This document shows positions 30,423 through 32,877 of a DNA stretch of 32,877 nt, one piece after another. A program made the position numbers and the translations under genes. Under the pieces are notes generated by a model. That model did not search any database. It was not told where the DNA came from and saw only the letters and a list, made by a program, of their open reading frames with translations. The DNA is from Chromera velia (taxonomy: Eukaryota > Sar > Chromeraceae): assembly GCA_018398765.1 (NCBI GenBank), contig JAHBMJ010000808.1:1-32877 (forward strand), given 5' to 3'. Positions within the stretch are counted from its first letter, which is position 1. Each line of letters opens with the position of its first letter.

Positions 30423-32036
30423 TTAAGATCTGGGATATGACATACCACAATAATTACGGCCTTTCCTCAGGATCTTCAGAAGCTTTTCTCCGCAGTTTGG
30501 ATCAGAAAGGTCAATACGAAACTCCGCAAACATTTCCATTGTTCTCTGGGTAGATGGAAAACCAGGAAAGTCACCCATGTGGACTGTGCATGTCAGCTGG
30601 TCGCTCAGATTACTCTTTTGAATTGCACCCATGGGAATCAAGTAAAATGTTGATACATGTGGTAAGCCTTCAGACGTGGTCCATACGAGGTTTTGGGGGT
30701 CGGGATATCTGTCGCCCCGAGTCGCGGGTAGAGGCGGCGCGAGGGCCAGAAAGTCCCAGTCGCTTTCCGAGTAAGGGGCTATTTTTCTGTTCAATACTCG
30801 GCAGATGGGAAACGCGGCACTGCCGATACGCCTTGAATGGAGCCCAAACCAGCGAGTTGTTTTGAATTGGATTCTTACATTTGTATAACTAAATGGCACC
30901 CTCCACTCTTCATCCCACGGCGAGCTGCCGCTGTCTGCAGCCCTGCAGACAATCTTGGGTCCAGGAATCTTGTCAAGGAGAGACTGCCATCGCAGGCGAG
31001 AGATCCTTTCCTTTTTATGTGCTTCCGACTCCGGAATTTCCAACAGTTCGAAAGATGTTAGCGGGAAGGTTGCCTTTTCTCGAAGGCGAAGCTCCCTATG
31101 GTACAGGCCAAGCAACTTAGAACCCAACAACCCATACCCTTCTTCCATGTCTGCTGCAGGAACGGGAAACTTAAACGCTTTGCGAATAGTTTTACCATCT
31201 CTGAGACACCACAATAAACGAAGAGAACCCTCAGCGGCTTCAAAAAACACGCAAAGTACGGCGATACCGACGTACGTGTCCAGAGCGTTTTTCTTATGTT
31301 TCAGGTTGCAACCGAATCTATACCCCCCGCCGGGCTCGCGGCGTGCTGAAGCTTTCAGCTGGACGCGCAACCACAGGTCTCTTTTTTCAGGCCACCGTTG
31401 GCCTTTCGTACACGGGTCGATGCAGCTGACACCACGAGCCCGTACAGCAAAATCTACGGCACCTTGAAACCGGGCAGTCCTCACCTCCAGCCCGGGAAAG
31501 GATGTTGAGGGCATCATAATATTCCTCAGCATTGAAAGTGCTACCTTCTCAAGGTCCCGTGAGTGAGGCATCTCGATAGCTGCCTCCATACCGCTTCTCT
31601 CTGGACCTGGTCTCCCTGAAAATCTCAATCGCGCAGTTTCTGAAAAGAAACGTCGGTCACTTGGTTTCCAAGAAGAACACCCTTCACTTCTGTATAGATC
31701 CGGTCGTGGACGCTGGAGTTTGTCTCTTGGTGCGTCAAATTGCGGAGGAGAAATGATAGAATGAAGGCTAAGAAGCCCCCGCTCAATGTGTCGCGCGCAA
31801 CGGGTGGAAAGGACTTGCCCCAACATTGCATGCGCGTGAAAGCGCGTATCAGTTAGACAAGCCAAATAATTAAGCATGGCCTCTCGACATCCTGGTCTCT
31901 TTTCACAGACATTTGCCTTTGGTGGCGTATCTTCGAAGGTGTATTTCTCTCTGGTCCGGTGTCGGGCTGAGAGGACCGTCTGATGCGGAATGGACCTGTC
32001 AGATGCTCGCAATGGTGCGCGTGTTGTATAAATCAC
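30423..32036 (-). CDS. PD-(D/E)XK-like endonuclease, intronless
   Basis: 537 codons from the first ATG; an internal ATG at 31589 (M150, GGTATGGAG) gives 388 aa and may be the true start. Residues about 160-290 fit a PD-(D/E)XK nuclease core. A helix (DLEKVALSMLRNIM) leads to a strand GAVDFAVRA with candidate metal-ligand Asp195. LWLRVQLKAS then provides the QxK form of the second motif (Q226, K228), and a YRFGCN strand plus a YVGIAVLCVF strand follow. The QxK variant is known from homing-type and other selfish PD-(D/E)XK families. The C-terminal about 240 residues are unassigned. Intronless structure and a setting among repeats suggest a mobile-element gene or relic, though the long open frame argues for recent activity. 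Substrate and role are unknown. Confidence 0.7.
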   Translation of the reverse strand: MIYTTRAPLRASDRSIPHQTVLSARHRTREKYTFEDTPPKANVCEKRPGCREAMLNYLACLTDTRFHAHAMLGQVLSTRCARHIERGLLSLHSIISPPQFDAPRDKLQRPRPDLYRSEGCSSWKPSDRRFFSETARLRFSGRPGPERSGMEAAIEMPHSRDLEKVALSMLRNIMMPSTSFPGLEVRTARFQGAVDFAVRARGVSCIDPCTKGQRWPEKRDLWLRVQLKASARREPGGGYRFGCNLKHKKNALDTYVGIAVLCVFFEAAEGSLRLLWCLRDGKTIRKAFKFPVPAADMEEGYGLLGSKLLGLYHRELRLREKATFPLTSFELLEIPESEAHKKERISRLRWQSLLDKIPGPKIVCRAADSGSSPWDEEWRVPFSYTNVRIQFKTTRWFGLHSRRIGSAAFPICRVLNRKIAPYSESDWDFLALAPPLPATRGDRYPDPQNLVWTTSEGLPHVSTFYLIPMGAIQKSNLSDQLTCTVHMGDFPGFPSTQRTMEMFAEFRIDLSDPNCGEKLLKILRKGRNYCGMSYPRS

Positions 32037-32187
32037 TACATGTTATATATATTAATAAGTGGATTTGTCTGAAACTTCGATATACTCCGATCACGTTCGC
32101 GTTAGACAGAGACTGCAATGGTGTTCACGCATCACGTATATATATATATAATCCCTTAATATGCATGTATAATGCATTCTCTTTATA

Positions 32188-32877
32188 TGGCCCCGGAAAG
32201 CGAAGCGGGGGGCACTTACAAAACAAAAATACCCCAGCCCATGCATCTGACGCAAGCAAGCTTGCGAACAGCCCCGGAAAGCAAGAAAAATGAGAACTTC
32301 ACGATTGACGCACGCAGGCCAGCCGATCAGGCAGTCTCGCCGACCCCCCCCCCCGCGGGAAAAGCCGCAGAACCCCCCCTCCCCTAGGAAAAAAGCCTGG
32401 GGATGCAGCCTGTCGCTTTCCGGGGCCACTGACGCACGCATGCATGACAACGCGGGTTCATGCACGTTTTTCTGGACCATTTGGGGCGGGATCTTTCCAC
32501 GGCCTTTTTTTAGTGAAAATCGGGTAATCGGGTCTGAAGTCCATCTGACGCACGCACATTTGGTGCACATTCAGCCTTTCGGGGCTGGGTTTTTACCGAA
32601 AGACAGTGTGCATGTAGGCTGGGGTATTTCTGTTTTCTAAGTGCCCCCCGCTTGGCTTTCCGGGGCTATGCATACAGTCTTTCACCAAAAAAAAGCCCCA
32701 GAAAGATCCCGCCCAAATGGTTTAGAAAAGTATGAACCCGTCGCCATACATGCGTGCGTCAGAATGGTGGCCCTGGAAAGTAACCGCGGAAAGGCTGAAT
32801 TTGCGCCATGCATGCATACGTTGGAGCATACCCCCGGGTTTTTTTCCCGAGGAAGGGGGGGTTCTGCGGCTTTTCCC
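32188..32877. repeat. Overlapping inverted repeats at the window end
   Basis: Block A (32188-32245, with CCCCGGAAAGC and GGGGGGCACTTACAAAAC) is inverted at 32608-32672. Block B/C (32352-32505, from GGGAAAAGCCGCAGAACC to GGCGGGATCTTTCC) is inverted at 32700-32877. The pairs interlock (A, B, C, A', C', B') rather than nest. CTGACGCACGCA occurs several times, and the unit CTTTCCGGGGC recurs. The array ends at the window edge and likely continues. Frames inside it are not coding. Confidence 0.8.

Noticed and set aside
32290-32640. Plus-strand ORF, 116 codons, and the minus-strand ORF 32091-32570
   Set aside because: Both lie inside the inverted-repeat array and translate repeated GC-rich units without protein-like patterns.

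Overview
The window looks like nuclear DNA from a unicellular eukaryote, most likely a chromerid alga (Chromera velia-like alveolate). This is inference. It rests on GC-rich, intron-split genes with GT/AG borders (donors mostly GTCAGT, GTGAGT or GTAAGT), RNI/NLRC3-style leucine-rich-repeat proteins, abundant TGCATGC motifs, (CA)n/(TG)n runs inside introns, and AT-rich spacers full of small transposon relics. I see no rRNA, tRNA, CRISPR array or bacterial operon.

Layout. 1-1205: a dispersed repeat with a 149-bp tandem array, then a hAT-like non-autonomous element. 1436-about 6000 (-): an LRR gene with one large 3' exon and at least four small upstream exons, each carrying about one repeat. 7000-8760: spacer with a second element that has an 8-bp target duplication. 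8759-12553 (-): a six-exon gene for an N-myristoylation-type protein with degenerate EF-hands and a long disordered tail. 13406-19909 (+): a divergent twelve-exon gene (986 aa, frame closes exactly) with a central nicotinamidase/isochorismatase-like domain whose catalytic cysteine position reads as glycine. 19910-22447: AT-rich spacer and one doubtful exon. 22448-23839 (+): an intronless gene of unknown function. 24358-24739: an inverted copy of the repeat at the window start. 24771-25638 (+): two overlapping reading frames. 27102-27545 (+): the end of a small spliced gene. 28786-29179 (-): the first coding exon of an unknown gene. 29545-30339: a fold-back element and a long-TIR element. 30423-32036 (-): an intronless PD-(D/E)XK-like nuclease. 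32188-32877: overlapping inverted repeats that run off the window.

The genes do not form an obvious pathway. The EF-hand gene and the pseudo-nicotinamidase gene are divergent and share an 850-bp upstream region with TGCATGC-type sites. Exon models were built by hand from splice consensus and reading phase; transcript data would be the decisive test. The two most interesting objects are the cysteine-less nicotinamidase-like multidomain protein and the solo nuclease embedded among mobile-element relics.
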